Below, piece after piece: positions 6,020-15,028 of a stretch of DNA of 64,000 bases. The position numbers were made by a program, and so were the translations under genes. Below the pieces are notes generated by a model. That model was not told the DNA's origin, made no database searches, and worked only from the letters and a program-made list of their open reading frames with translations. Where the stretch lies: NCBI GenBank assembly GCA_035502995.1, contig DATJTW010000123.1:27058-91057 (forward strand), in the 5' to 3' direction. Numbering within the stretch: position 1 is the first letter of the stretch; the number at the start of each line of letters is the position of its first letter. This DNA comes from CADEED01 sp035502995. GTDB lineage: Bacteria; Pseudomonadota; Gammaproteobacteria; Steroidobacterales; Steroidobacteraceae.

Positions 6020-8614
6020 ATGAAGAGAATGCTCGTCAATGCGACACAGCAAGAGGAGTTGCGCGTCGCCCTCGTTGATGGTCAGAAACTGTTCGATCTT
6101 TCCATCGAAATCCCTTCCAAGGAACAAAAGAAAGCCAACATCTACAAAGGACGAATCTCGCGCATCGAGCCCTCGCTCGAAGCCTGTTTCGTCGACTACG
6201 GGGCGGACCGTCACGGTTTCCTCCCGCTGAAGGAAATTTCCAAGGACTACTTCCGCAAGGGCTCCGACAGCGGCCGCGGCAACATGCGCGACCTGCTCTC
6301 CGAAGGCCAGGAAGTCATCGTCCAGGTCGAGAAGGAAGAGCGCGGCAACAAGGGCGCCGCCCTCACCACGTTCATCTCCCTCGCCGGCCGCTTCCTCGTG
6401 CTGATGCCGAACAACCCGCGCGCGGGGGGTGTGTCGCGTCGCATCGAAGGTGAAGACCGCGACCAGATGCGCCAGGTCATGGACGAGCTCGTGATCCCCG
6501 ACGGCATGGGCGCCATCGTGCGCACCGCCGGTGTCGGTCGCGCCGTGCAGGAACTGCAGTGGGACCTCGACAACCTCAAGGGCCAGTGGGACCAGATAGA
6601 CGCGGCCACCAAGGACCGTCCGGCCCCCTACCTCGTGTATCGCGAAAGCGACGCGGTCACGCGCTCGCTGCGCGACTACCTCACCGACGACATCGGCGAA
6701 GTGCTGGTCGACGACGACGCGACGTTCCAGACGGCGCAGGAATACATGACGCGGTTCATGCCGCCCGAGGCGCAGAAGCGTCTCAAGCGCTACACCGACG
6801 ACATCCCGCTGTTCACGCGCTTCCAGATCGAGAGCCAGATCGAGTCGGCGTACGCGCAGAAGGTCGAGCTGCCCTCCGGCGGTTCGATCGTCATCAACCA
6901 CACCGAGGCGCTGGTGTCGATCGACATCAACTCGGCGCGCGCCACGCGTGGCTCGGACATCGAGACGACCGCGACGAACACCAACCTCGAAGCCGCCGAC
7001 GAAGTGGCCCGCCAGCTGCGCATCCGCGACATCGGCGGCCTGATCGTCATCGACTTCATCGACATGGAGTCGTCCAAGAACCAGCGCGACGTCGAAGACC
7101 GCCTGCGCGACGCCGTGAAGATGGATCGCGCCCGCATCCAGATCGGCCGGCTCTCGCGGTTCGGCCTGCTCGAGATGTCGCGCCAGCGTCTGCGGCCGTC
7201 GATCGCCGAGTCCAGCCACCTCATGTGTCCGCGTTGCACCGGCATCGGCAGCATCCGCGGCGTCGAGTCCATGGCGCTCGCCATCCTGCGTCTCATCGGC
7301 GAGGAAGCGCGCAAGGACAAGACGGCGCAGGTCGTCGCCCAGGTCCCGGTCGAGGTCGCCACGTACCTCATCAACGAGAAACGCGAATGGCTGCGCACGC
7401 TCGAGGACAAGGGCGGCGTCGAGCTGCTGGTCGTCCCGAACCCGCACATCCAGACGCCGGAGTATTCGATCAAGCGCGTCCGCACGGACGAGGTCGATCT
7501 GCCGGAGAACAAGCAGCTCTCGTACAAGATGCCCGTCGCGCCCACGGTGGCCGACCCGTCCGGTACGAAGCAGGAGAAGCCGCAGCTCGAACCCGCCGCC
7601 GTCGTGCCGACCGCACCGACGACGGCCGCCCCCGTCATCGTGCACGTGCCGGCGCCGGCGTCGACCGCGCCTGCCGCGCCCGTCGGGCCGCCGCCGGGCC
7701 TGGGTTTCTTCGCCCGCCTCTCCTATCTATTCACGGGCAAGCTGCCGGACGGCGTGAAGGTCGCCGAACCGGCCGCGCCGCGTGAACGCAAGGAATCCCG
7801 CGACGGCCATCGTCATCGCGACCGCGACCGCTCGCACGGCCGGGACCGCGACCGGGGTCGGGATCGCCAGGCGCACGGCCGCGATCGCGACCGCGGCCGG
7901 GACGGCAACCGGGATCGTGATCGCCATCGCGACGGCGGCCGCAGCGGCGGTGGTCCGCGCGACAAGGAGAGCCCGCGCGATCACGCCGGTCGCGACGCCA
8001 CGCAGGCCCAGCAGCGCGAGCAGAACCGCGAACGCGATGGCCAGCGTGATGCCGAGCGCCACGGCCAGCGCGACCGCAATCGCCAGCGTGATCGGGACGG
8101 CCAACGCGACCGTGACGGTCAGCGCGAACAGCAGGCCGCCGCCGCCGCGGCGAGCACGGCCACCGCGGCTGCCGCGGCCGGCGCAGGCCAGGTGACGGGT
8201 GATGACGCCGGCGGCGGTGCTCCCGAGGGTGCCGGCGCGGATGGCCAGCGTGGCGAGGGCCGCGGCCGTCGCGGTCGCCGTCGTGGCCGTCGTGGCGGTC
8301 GCAACCGTGAGGGTGGCCAGTCGCAGAACGCGATGGGCGGCGAAAGCCAGGGCGAATTCTCGGGAGCGCGCGAAGCGTCGCCCGAGGAGCGCGAGTTCCA
8401 CGCGATGCAGAGCCATGGCGGCCACTCGGACGAACCGGCGCGCGAAACGGCGCCGCGCGAGTCCGCCGAGCGTTCCGAGCCGCGCGAGCCGCGCGAATCG
8501 CGCAACGAAGGCACGCAGGCCCCGCTCGACCTGCCCCCGCCGCCGGCCTCCAAGCCGTTCGTGGTGTGGTCGTCGTCGCCGTCGGACAGTGCCGGCGGTC
8601 GTCGCGACGAGTAG
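6020..8614 (+). CDS. rne: Ribonuclease E
   Basis: RNase E is the essential endonuclease that starts mRNA decay and matures rRNA and tRNA, and scaffolds the degradosome. The 864-residue protein opens MKRMLVNATQQEELRVALVD, nearly identical to E. coli. Catalytic Asp302 (VSIDINSARA) and Asp345 (VIDFIDME) and the Zn-link Cys403/Cys406 (CPRC) are each one position before the E. coli numbers. After about residue 580 comes an intrinsically disordered arm with a long run of Arg-Asp/His repeats, then Gly/Arg-rich (GRRGRRRGRRGGR) and Glu-rich stretches. The arm ends in PLDLPPPPASKPFVVWSS, a possible partner-binding motif. A strong terminator follows the stop codon. Confidence 0.98.
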   Translation: MKRMLVNATQQEELRVALVDGQKLFDLSIEIPSKEQKKANIYKGRISRIEPSLEACFVDYGADRHGFLPLKEISKDYFRKGSDSGRGNMRDLLSEGQEVIVQVEKEERGNKGAALTTFISLAGRFLVLMPNNPRAGGVSRRIEGEDRDQMRQVMDELVIPDGMGAIVRTAGVGRAVQELQWDLDNLKGQWDQIDAATKDRPAPYLVYRESDAVTRSLRDYLTDDIGEVLVDDDATFQTAQEYMTRFMPPEAQKRLKRYTDDIPLFTRFQIESQIESAYAQKVELPSGGSIVINHTEALVSIDINSARATRGSDIETTATNTNLEAADEVARQLRIRDIGGLIVIDFIDMESSKNQRDVEDRLRDAVKMDRARIQIGRLSRFGLLEMSRQRLRPSIAESSHLMCPRCTGIGSIRGVESMALAILRLIGEEARKDKTAQVVAQVPVEVATYLINEKREWLRTLEDKGGVELLVVPNPHIQTPEYSIKRVRTDEVDLPENKQLSYKMPVAPTVADPSGTKQEKPQLEPAAVVPTAPTTAAPVIVHVPAPASTAPAAPVGPPPGLGFFARLSYLFTGKLPDGVKVAEPAAPRERKESRDGHRHRDRDRSHGRDRDRGRDRQAHGRDRDRGRDGNRDRDRHRDGGRSGGGPRDKESPRDHAGRDATQAQQREQNRERDGQRDAERHGQRDRNRQRDRDGQRDRDGQREQQAAAAAASTATAAAAAGAGQVTGDDAGGGAPEGAGADGQRGEGRGRRGRRRGRRGGRNREGGQSQNAMGGESQGEFSGAREASPEEREFHAMQSHGGHSDEPARETAPRESAERSEPREPRESRNEGTQAPLDLPPPPASKPFVVWSSSPSDSAGGRRDE

Positions 8615-8630
8615 TTAGCGTCCGGGGAAG

Positions 8631-8662
8631 GGCCCGCGCGTCGGCAGACGCGCGGGCCTTTT
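8631..8662 (+). terminator. Rho-independent terminator after rne
   Basis: A perfect 12-bp stem (GGCCCGCGCGTC at 8631-8642 pairing with 8647-8658) with a GGCA loop is followed by TTTT. It lies 16 bp after the rne stop. The last T overlaps the stop codon of the convergent phosphatase gene. Confidence 0.93.
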
Positions 8663-9123
8663 CATTGGTGCGCGGACAACGAGCGCAGCAGACCGCGCGC
8701 CCCGGCTTCGCACAGGTCGAGCACGCGCTCGAAGTCCTCGCTGCTGCCGTAATAGGGATCGGGAACCTCGTCGTCCGGGCCGGGCGTGAATTCCAGGAAC
8801 AACCCGAGATGAGCACGGCCGCGGGCCGCGATCCGTTCGAGCTCGCCGAGATTCGCGCGATCCATGGCCAGGACGTAATCGAACTTCGAGAAGTCGGTGC
8901 CCGTCACCAGTCGGGCCCGCAGACCGGCGATGTCGTAGCCGCGCCGCCGCGCCGCGGCCACGCTGCGCCGGTCGGGCGGTTCCCCGACGTGGTAGTCGGC
9001 GGTGCCGGCCGAGTCGACCGTCACGTCGAGCTCCGGGAATTCCCGCGCCGCGATGCCGCGCACGACGCCCTCGGCGGTGGGCGAGCGGCAGATGTTCCCG
9101 AGGCAGACGAACAGCAGCTTCAT
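8662..9123 (-). CDS. Low-molecular-weight protein tyrosine phosphatase
   Basis: A 153-residue enzyme of the LMW-PTP family. The P-loop C-x5-R-S is LFVCLGNICRSPTAEG near the N-terminus, and the general-acid Asp lies in VPDPYYGSSEDFE. The start is set at ATG 9123, directly before MKLLFVCLG, because the family begins there. The frame stays open to 9168. Bacterial members counteract BY-kinases in exopolysaccharide control or act on small phosphorylated molecules; no kinase gene lies nearby, so the substrate is unknown. It stands alone and converges on rne. Confidence 0.92.
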   Translation of the reverse strand: MKLLFVCLGNICRSPTAEGVVRGIAAREFPELDVTVDSAGTADYHVGEPPDRRSVAAARRRGYDIAGLRARLVTGTDFSKFDYVLAMDRANLGELERIAARGRAHLGLFLEFTPGPDDEVPDPYYGSSEDFERVLDLCEAGARGLLRSLSAHQ

Positions 9124-9304
9124 GGCCACATGTTGCCGCGTCGCGCGGCGTTTCGCCTGCCCCGTCACTTCCGGCGGGCACGCGCATTCCCCGCGGACGG
9201 GTCGTGACAGTTCTCACGTTTCCGTCAAACTATTGATGCGGCTTTCGCCGTTCGGGGACAGCATCCGGCTTCCCCGACCGTCTCGCGCATGGGTATAAGG
9301 CGAT

Positions 9305-11470
9305 ATGCGACACAGCATCAACGGACTCGCTCTCACGGGCCTCGCGGCCCTCGTTCTCTCCGCCTGCGGCAGCAGCGGCGGTGGCGAAGGCAACGGCGAC
9401 TCGGTCATCACGCGGCCCACCGTCACGCTGACGGCCAGTCCGACCGCGGTCGCGTCCGGCTCGAGCACCACGCTCACCTGGAACTCCAACCGCGCCACCG
9501 ATTGCACCGCCTCCGGCGGCTGGACCGGCGCCAAGGCGGTCAGCGGCACCGAGGTGATCTCGAACATCACTGCGGCAACCACCTATACGATCACCTGCGC
9601 GGGCGTCGGCGGCACCTCGAACCCGGCCAGCGCGGCGGTGACGATCTCCGGCGTCGCCGCGGCGACGGCCGCGAATGCCGGCCCGGACGTCCAGGCGTAT
9701 TCGGGCGCGACCGTGCGGTTATCCGGCGAAGCGAGCGTCGATCCCCAGGGCGACCCGCTGACGTTCGCCTGGACGCAGACCGGCGGCACCGCCGTCACGT
9801 TGACCGGCGCGAACACCGCCACGCCGACTTTCGTCGCCCCCGCGGTGACGGCCGACACCGTCCTCACCTTCAGCCTCATCGTGAACGACGGGACCGCGGC
9901 GAGTGCGCCGAGCACCGTGCGCGTCACCGTGCAGGCGCCGGCCGCCGGCAACGTGCTGCTGACCGGCCGCATCACGTTCGCGCGCGTCAAGTTCAACACC
10001 ACGCTGAATCTCGGCCTCGATTACACCAACCAGGTGAACCAGCCGGCGCGGGCGATCTTCGTCGAGGCGCGGGCCGCGGGCACCGCGACCGTGCTCGCGT
10101 CCAACCGCACCGATTCCGACGGCAACTACGTGCTCACCGTCCCGGCGAACACGTCGGTCGACGTCGTGGCGATCGCGCGCATGACGCGGCTCACGCCGCA
10201 GCCGCTGCCGCGCTGGGATTTCACCGTGGTCGACAAGGACCACACGCCGAACTCGCCGTATGAATTCAAGGATGCGCCGGTCAATTCCGCGACCGGGGCG
10301 ACGCACGACATGAACATCCCGTCGGGCTTCGGCGCGACCCGCACACCCACCGGCGTGCGCGCGTCCGGCCCGTTCGCGGTGCTCGACACTGTCTACGCGG
10401 CCGTGCAAGGCGTGCTGAGCGCAGCACCGACCACGGATTTTCCGGCATTGAAACTCGACTGGGCCGAGGACAACGAAGGCGGCAACACCTTCTTCGACAG
10501 CGCGTCGCAGACCATCGTGCTGTCCGCCGATCCCGACGACGACAGCGACGAATTCGATCCGCACGTCATCGCGCACGAGTTCGGCCACTACATCGAGGAC
10601 AACTTCTCGCGTGCCGACAACATCGGCGGCGCGCACGGTCTCGGCGACAAGCTCGACATCCGCGTCGCGTTCGGCGAGGGCTTCGGCTACGCGTTCGCGG
10701 CCATCGTGCTCAAGGATCCGGTGGCGCGCGATTCGTTCGTCTCCGGTGGTGTGCAGGTATCGAGCACGTTCAACGTCGAGACGAATCCGTCGACCAGCGC
10801 GCCCGGCACGACTTCCGGCAACTACGGCTGCTGGTGCAGCGAGTCGTCGGTGTGGTCGATCCTCTGGGATCTCTACGACGGCGCCGCGGACACGAACGAC
10901 ACCGTCGCCCTCGGCTTCCGGCCGATGTGGGACGTGTTGGTCAACCAGCAGCGCAGCACCACCGCGATGACCAGCATCTTCAGCTTCGTGACCGCGGTGA
11001 AATCGACGCAGCCGGACTCGGTGGGCGCGATCAACACGCTGGTCAACGCGCAGAACATCACGAGCGGCACGATGGACGCGTTCGCGACGACCGAGACGCA
11101 CTTCCCGACGGAAGTCGCCAGCGCCGGCGCGTTGCCGGTGTACACCACGCTGACGGCCGGCACGCCCGTGACGGTGCGCAGCGTCAATGACGCCGGCACC
11201 TACAACGCGCTCGGCAACCACCGCTTCGTGCGCTACGTGAAGTCCAGCGCGACCTCGCAGACCGTCACCATCTCGACGGCCGCGAACCTCGATGCCGATG
11301 CGATCGTCTACCGCAACGGCACGTTCGTCTCGCAGGAAGAAGACATCGGCAACGAATCGTTCACGATCACGACGGCCGGGACGTACATCTTCGACGTCTA
11401 CGAATATTCGAACTACGACGACACGTCCGGCACGCCGGGCGATTACGACATCACCGTGGCAGTCAACTGA
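9305..11470 (+). CDS. Secreted multidomain metallopeptidase-like lipoprotein
   Basis: This 721-residue protein starts with a lipoprotein signal (LTGLAALVLSACGSSGGG), so it is probably anchored to the outer membrane or exported. Two Ig/PKD-like domains follow (about 40-115 and 120-210), then a carboxypeptidase-regulatory-like beta-sandwich (about 220-300). The catalytic core has H424-E-F-G-H428 in VIAHEFGHYIEDN and Glu458 in AFGEGFGYAF, 30 residues after the second His. This HExxH...GEG layout resembles gluzincins such as fungalysin (M36). The C-terminal ~110 residues look like a pre-peptidase beta-sandwich. Protease activity is inferred from motifs only. Confidence 0.75.
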   Translation: MRHSINGLALTGLAALVLSACGSSGGGEGNGDSVITRPTVTLTASPTAVASGSSTTLTWNSNRATDCTASGGWTGAKAVSGTEVISNITAATTYTITCAGVGGTSNPASAAVTISGVAAATAANAGPDVQAYSGATVRLSGEASVDPQGDPLTFAWTQTGGTAVTLTGANTATPTFVAPAVTADTVLTFSLIVNDGTAASAPSTVRVTVQAPAAGNVLLTGRITFARVKFNTTLNLGLDYTNQVNQPARAIFVEARAAGTATVLASNRTDSDGNYVLTVPANTSVDVVAIARMTRLTPQPLPRWDFTVVDKDHTPNSPYEFKDAPVNSATGATHDMNIPSGFGATRTPTGVRASGPFAVLDTVYAAVQGVLSAAPTTDFPALKLDWAEDNEGGNTFFDSASQTIVLSADPDDDSDEFDPHVIAHEFGHYIEDNFSRADNIGGAHGLGDKLDIRVAFGEGFGYAFAAIVLKDPVARDSFVSGGVQVSSTFNVETNPSTSAPGTTSGNYGCWCSESSVWSILWDLYDGAADTNDTVALGFRPMWDVLVNQQRSTTAMTSIFSFVTAVKSTQPDSVGAINTLVNAQNITSGTMDAFATTETHFPTEVASAGALPVYTTLTAGTPVTVRSVNDAGTYNALGNHRFVRYVKSSATSQTVTISTAANLDADAIVYRNGTFVSQEEDIGNESFTITTAGTYIFDVYEYSNYDDTSGTPGDYDITVAVN

Positions 11471-11479
11471 GGCAACGCG

Positions 11480-12115
11480 ATGAAGACCACCCTCTCCGCC
11501 CTCTTGTTAGCCCTGGCCCTCGCCGGCTGCAAGCCCCAGCAGCCGCAGGACGTGCCGCCGCCGCCGGCCACCGACGCCCCCGCCGCCGCGCCCGCGGCAC
11601 CGGCGGAAACCGCGCCGACCACCGCCCCGGACCCGACCACGACGCCGGCCGCGCCGGCCCAGCCCGCGCCCGACGCCCCGGCGCCGACCGACCCGTCACC
11701 GGCCCCGAAACCGACCGCCGCGAACGTCCCGGTCGAGTCCATGAAAATGGCCCGCCCGAGCGCCAAAATGAGCGTGGCCGCCGACCTCCGGTATTCGTTC
11801 GACGGGTCGCCGACGCCCGGCCAGCCCGTGACGTTGCACGTGGCGGCCATTCCGCGCGTCGATGGCACCCATCTGAACGTCGAGATCAAGCCCGCCGCCG
11901 GCCTCGAGATCTCGAAGGAGACGCTGTCCGAGCAGAAGGTCCTGGCGAAGGGCGTCTACCGGCAGCAGTACTCGCTGACGCGCACCGGCCCGGTTTCGAC
12001 CGTACGGGTGCTCGTCACGATGGACATGCCCGAGGGCACGGCTTTCGGCTTTTTCACGATCCCGCTCGATGCCGGAACCATTGCTCAGAAATCGGATTCG
12101 GTAAAACAGCACTGA
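11480..12115 (+). CDS. Pro/Ala-rich lipoprotein, unknown function
   Basis: A 211-residue protein with a lipobox (LLLALALAGCKPQQP), followed by about 65 residues almost entirely of Pro, Ala, Thr and Asp, probably a flexible tether. The C-terminal ~130 residues form a compact region rich in beta strands (DLRYSFDGSPTPGQPVTLHV). It lies 9 bp after the metallopeptidase lipoprotein and is probably co-expressed with it. I do not recognise the family, and a periplasmic or surface role is inferred only from the signal. Confidence 0.8.
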   Translation: MKTTLSALLLALALAGCKPQQPQDVPPPPATDAPAAAPAAPAETAPTTAPDPTTTPAAPAQPAPDAPAPTDPSPAPKPTAANVPVESMKMARPSAKMSVAADLRYSFDGSPTPGQPVTLHVAAIPRVDGTHLNVEIKPAAGLEISKETLSEQKVLAKGVYRQQYSLTRTGPVSTVRVLVTMDMPEGTAFGFFTIPLDAGTIAQKSDSVKQH

Positions 12116-12130
12116 GCGATCCGCGGGTCG

Positions 12131-12149
12131 CGCGCGTAGACTACGCGCG
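12131..12149. promoter_or_regulatory. Perfect 19-bp inverted repeat at the diguanylate cyclase start
   Basis: CGCGCGTAG (12131-12139), a central A, then CTACGCGCG (12141-12149). The last base is the G of the GTG start codon at 12149. No Shine-Dalgarno sequence is visible, so the repeat occupies the ribosome-binding region. It could be an operator or an RNA hairpin that controls translation. Confidence 0.5.
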
Positions 12150-14086
12150 TGAATCGCGCTTCTACCAGGAAGGTCCGGCTGCGCGTCAGCGGCTTCCTGA
12201 CCCTGGCGCTTTTCGTCATGCCGGCGGCCCACGCCGCCTGCGTCGGACAGCAATCCGGCGATCTCGCGGACCTCGAAGAGCGGGCCTTCCGCGACCCCGC
12301 GAAGGCGCTGCCGGAGCTCGCCAACACCCTCTCCTCCGCGGCCGACATGCCGGCGACGCGACGCGCCGCCCTGCACGCCATCGCGGCCGACGCGGCGCGC
12401 CAGCTCGGCTTCAGCCGTCAGAGCATCACGCACGCCGACGCCGGCCTCGCACTGCTGCCGGCCGGTGACATGTCCGATCTCGCGGTGCGCATGCGCACCG
12501 TGCGCGCGCTGGTCAGCACCAACGTCGGCGGCATCGACGCCGCGGCCGTCGAACTGACCCGCGTCATCGATGCGATCCGCGACCGCCCGCTCGCACTCGG
12601 CTGCGTGCTGCGCGATCGCGGCTGGCTGAACTTCCGCGACGGCAATCCCGACCAGGCACTCGACGACCTGCTGCGCGCCTACGCCCTGCTGCGCCGGAAC
12701 GCGAGCCGCGAGGAAGCGATGGTCGCCGCCGGCCGCCTGTCGATGGCGCAGTTCAGCGTGCGCGACTATCCGCAGGCGCTGTCGCTGGTCGACGAGACCG
12801 TCGCGTTCTTCCGCGAGGAGAAGGCGCCCGTGCGCCTCGCCACCGCGCTCGATCGCCGTGCCGCGATCCTCAAGGCCGCCGGTCGCCTCGACGAGGCGCT
12901 GATCGCCGCCACCGAGGCGCTGCGCATCCACGAGGGCATCGGCGATCGCGTCGGCACCGGTCTCTCGCAGATGCGCATGTGCGGCGTCGAGATCGAGCGC
13001 AACGCGCTGAAGGAAGCCAGCCGCTGGTGCGACCGCGCCGAGCTCACGCTGTCGCAGACCTCCGGCATGGACGACAACGACTACCGCACGCTGGCCGCGC
13101 TGCGCGGCCGGTTGTTCCTGGCGCTCGGACGCTCGAAGGACGCCGTCGGGCAGTTCGATCGCGCCATCGCGCCCGGTGGCGCGCAGCCCGCCGACGACAT
13201 CGCCGAGCTGTACGAGCTGCGTTCGCGCGCGCATGCCGCGGTCGGCAATTACTCCGCCGCGTTCAGCGACCAGGGCGAGTTCCTGCGCCGCATGCGCGAG
13301 CAGGGCACGCTCGACCGCATCCGCGAAGTCGCGCAGCTGCGCGTGCAGTTCGAGAACGACCAGGAAAAGCAGAAGATCGTCCTGCTCGAGAAGGACAAGA
13401 AGCTCGCCGAGGAGCGGCTCAACAGCCAGACGCGCACGACGCAGCTGGTGGCGATCGCCGGCCTCGCCGGCCTCATCACAGCGTTCTTCCTCGGCTACGC
13501 CCTGCTCTCGCACCGCCGGCACCGCGCCGAGCTGATCCGTCTCGCCGAGCGCGACGAGCTCACCGGGTTGCTGAACCGCCGCGCGATCGTGCGCAAGGCG
13601 GTCGAGTTCCTGTCCCGGGCGCGCGAATCGAAGGGCACGCTGATCATCGGCCTGGTCGATCTCGACCACTTCAAGTCGATCAACGACCGCTTCGGCCACG
13701 CGGTCGGCGACCAGCTGCTGCAGCGGTTCGCCGCGGCGCTGCGCACGTCGCTGCACTCGCGCGAGGTGTTCGGCCGGTACGGCGGCGAGGAATTCCTCGT
13801 GTTGTTCCCGGACACGACGCTCGACCAGGCGCGCCAGGCCGCGGAGCGGCTGCGCATCAGCCTGCGCGAGCAGCGGCTGCGCGTCGACGAGCAGGACGTG
13901 ACGGTGACGCTGAGCCTGGGACTCGCGAGCTACGAGACGGGCGACGTGTTGTTCGACCAAGTCGCGCGGCGCGCCGACATCGCGTTGTACGTCGCGAAGA
14001 CGCAGGGGCGTGATCGCTGCGAGATCTTCAATCCGGCGCGGCATGGCGCCGTGGCGATCACCGCTGGCGTGAACCGCCAGCGCTAA
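12149..14086 (+). CDS. TPR-containing membrane diguanylate cyclase
   Basis: This 645-residue protein has a signal peptide (LTLALFVMPAAHA), a periplasmic region of TPR-like helical repeats (about 40-400), a coiled coil, one transmembrane helix (AGLAGLITAFFLGYALLS, about 435) and a cytoplasmic GGDEF domain. The active loop is GRYGGEEFLVLFP and metal ligands sit in LVDLDHFKSIN, so cyclic-di-GMP synthesis is likely. The RxxD product-inhibition site is absent: H-S-R-E occupies the position. The GTG start is chosen because the signal peptide follows directly. A periplasmic cue would be relayed by the TPR region. Confidence 0.9.
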   Translation: MNRASTRKVRLRVSGFLTLALFVMPAAHAACVGQQSGDLADLEERAFRDPAKALPELANTLSSAADMPATRRAALHAIAADAARQLGFSRQSITHADAGLALLPAGDMSDLAVRMRTVRALVSTNVGGIDAAAVELTRVIDAIRDRPLALGCVLRDRGWLNFRDGNPDQALDDLLRAYALLRRNASREEAMVAAGRLSMAQFSVRDYPQALSLVDETVAFFREEKAPVRLATALDRRAAILKAAGRLDEALIAATEALRIHEGIGDRVGTGLSQMRMCGVEIERNALKEASRWCDRAELTLSQTSGMDDNDYRTLAALRGRLFLALGRSKDAVGQFDRAIAPGGAQPADDIAELYELRSRAHAAVGNYSAAFSDQGEFLRRMREQGTLDRIREVAQLRVQFENDQEKQKIVLLEKDKKLAEERLNSQTRTTQLVAIAGLAGLITAFFLGYALLSHRRHRAELIRLAERDELTGLLNRRAIVRKAVEFLSRARESKGTLIIGLVDLDHFKSINDRFGHAVGDQLLQRFAAALRTSLHSREVFGRYGGEEFLVLFPDTTLDQARQAAERLRISLREQRLRVDEQDVTVTLSLGLASYETGDVLFDQVARRADIALYVAKTQGRDRCEIFNPARHGAVAITAGVNRQR

Positions 14087-14087
14087 T

Positions 14088-14124
14088 GGGGACAGTCCCC
14101 GTTTCTTAGCAAAAGGGGACAGTC
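14088..14124. repeat. GGGGACAG palindrome pair
   Basis: GGGGACAGTCCCC (14088-14100) is a perfect 13-bp palindrome two bases past the cyclase stop codon, and a second half-copy GGGGACAGTC lies at 14115-14124. Similar GGGGACAG words are scattered between genes in some gammaproteobacteria near REP-type transposases. No transposase is present in this window. Confidence 0.4.
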
Positions 14125-14163
14125 ATCGAGGACCGCGCAAGCGGCTTCATCGGCCCGTCCCGC

Positions 14164-14181
14164 TTCCTGAGAAATCAGGAA
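14164..14181. terminator. Hairpin between convergent genes (weak terminator candidate)
   Basis: TTCCTGA, loop GAAA, TCAGGAA: a perfect 7-bp stem with a stable GNRA-type loop in the gap between the convergent cyclase and MOSC genes. No T-run follows on either strand, so intrinsic termination is uncertain. Confidence 0.35.
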
Positions 14182-14203
14182 CGGCCGAACCGTCCGCTTT
14201 GCA

Positions 14204-15028
14204 CTAGCGCCAGACGATCTCGAACTGCTGGCCGACGCGCAGATCGCTTCCGGCGCCAGCCACCGGAATCGCGTTCTGCCCGAACAACACGCCGCGCAGC
14301 TTCCGGTCGAACCGGAATTCCCGCAGCGTCTGCAGCGGTTCCACGCCGTCGCGTTCGCCGGTCTGCTGGTCGGTGGTCGTGATCGCGCAGCGGGCGCAGG
14401 GCTTCACGAGGCGGATCGTCACGCCGTCGGCGCGCAGCTCGTGGATGCGGTCCTCGTCATAGGCGTCGACGCCGTCGATCACGAGGTTCGGGCGGAATCG
14501 CTCCATCGGCAGCGCGTTCGGCAGACGCATGTTGAGCTCGGCGAGCGACGCACGCGAGATGATCAGCATCGGAAACCCGTCGGAAAATTCCGTCACCGCC
14601 GTCGCGCCGGGCGTCCATTCCGGACTGCACACGCGCGGCGCGTCGGGATCGAAGCGCACCAGTCGCAGCGGCGTCTCGAGAAAATCCGAGACCCACTCCG
14701 CCGCCACCGGGCCGCAGTCGATGCCGCGGCCGTCGAAGCCCCACACGGTGACCTGCATCGTCGCCACGTTCGCGTCGCGCGGCACGCTCAGCGGTGCGCG
14801 ATCCGGCGCGGTCAACGTCAACGCCTCCGCATCCAATGACGTGAGGATCAGCGCCATGCGCGGCAGCTCTCGCTGCGTGATGAAGCGACCGTTCGGCCGC
14901 ACCAGCATCCAGTGGCGGTCATCGGCCAGGCCGGTGGGTTCCAGTCGCGCGCGATCCCGGCGGATGCCGCGACACGACTTCACCGGATACGTGTACAGAT
15001 CCGTCAGCGTCGCGGCGGCGGCCCGCAT
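14204..15028 (-). CDS. MOSC-domain molybdenum-cofactor protein (YcbX/mARC-like)
   Basis: A 274-residue protein with an N-terminal beta-barrel (TDLYTYPVKSCRGI) and a C-terminal MOSC domain. The probable cofactor-binding Cys is in LVKPCARCAITTTD, matching the C-x-R-C pattern of the YcbX/mARC family that reduces N-hydroxylated compounds. YcbX of E. coli carries an extra ferredoxin domain that is absent here. The start codon directly abuts the kdsB stop (no spacing), so the gene is the last of the exbB-to-kdsB operon. Confidence 0.87.
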   Translation of the reverse strand: MRAAAATLTDLYTYPVKSCRGIRRDRARLEPTGLADDRHWMLVRPNGRFITQRELPRMALILTSLDAEALTLTAPDRAPLSVPRDANVATMQVTVWGFDGRGIDCGPVAAEWVSDFLETPLRLVRFDPDAPRVCSPEWTPGATAVTEFSDGFPMLIISRASLAELNMRLPNALPMERFRPNLVIDGVDAYDEDRIHELRADGVTIRLVKPCARCAITTTDQQTGERDGVEPLQTLREFRFDRKLRGVLFGQNAIPVAGAGSDLRVGQQFEIVWR

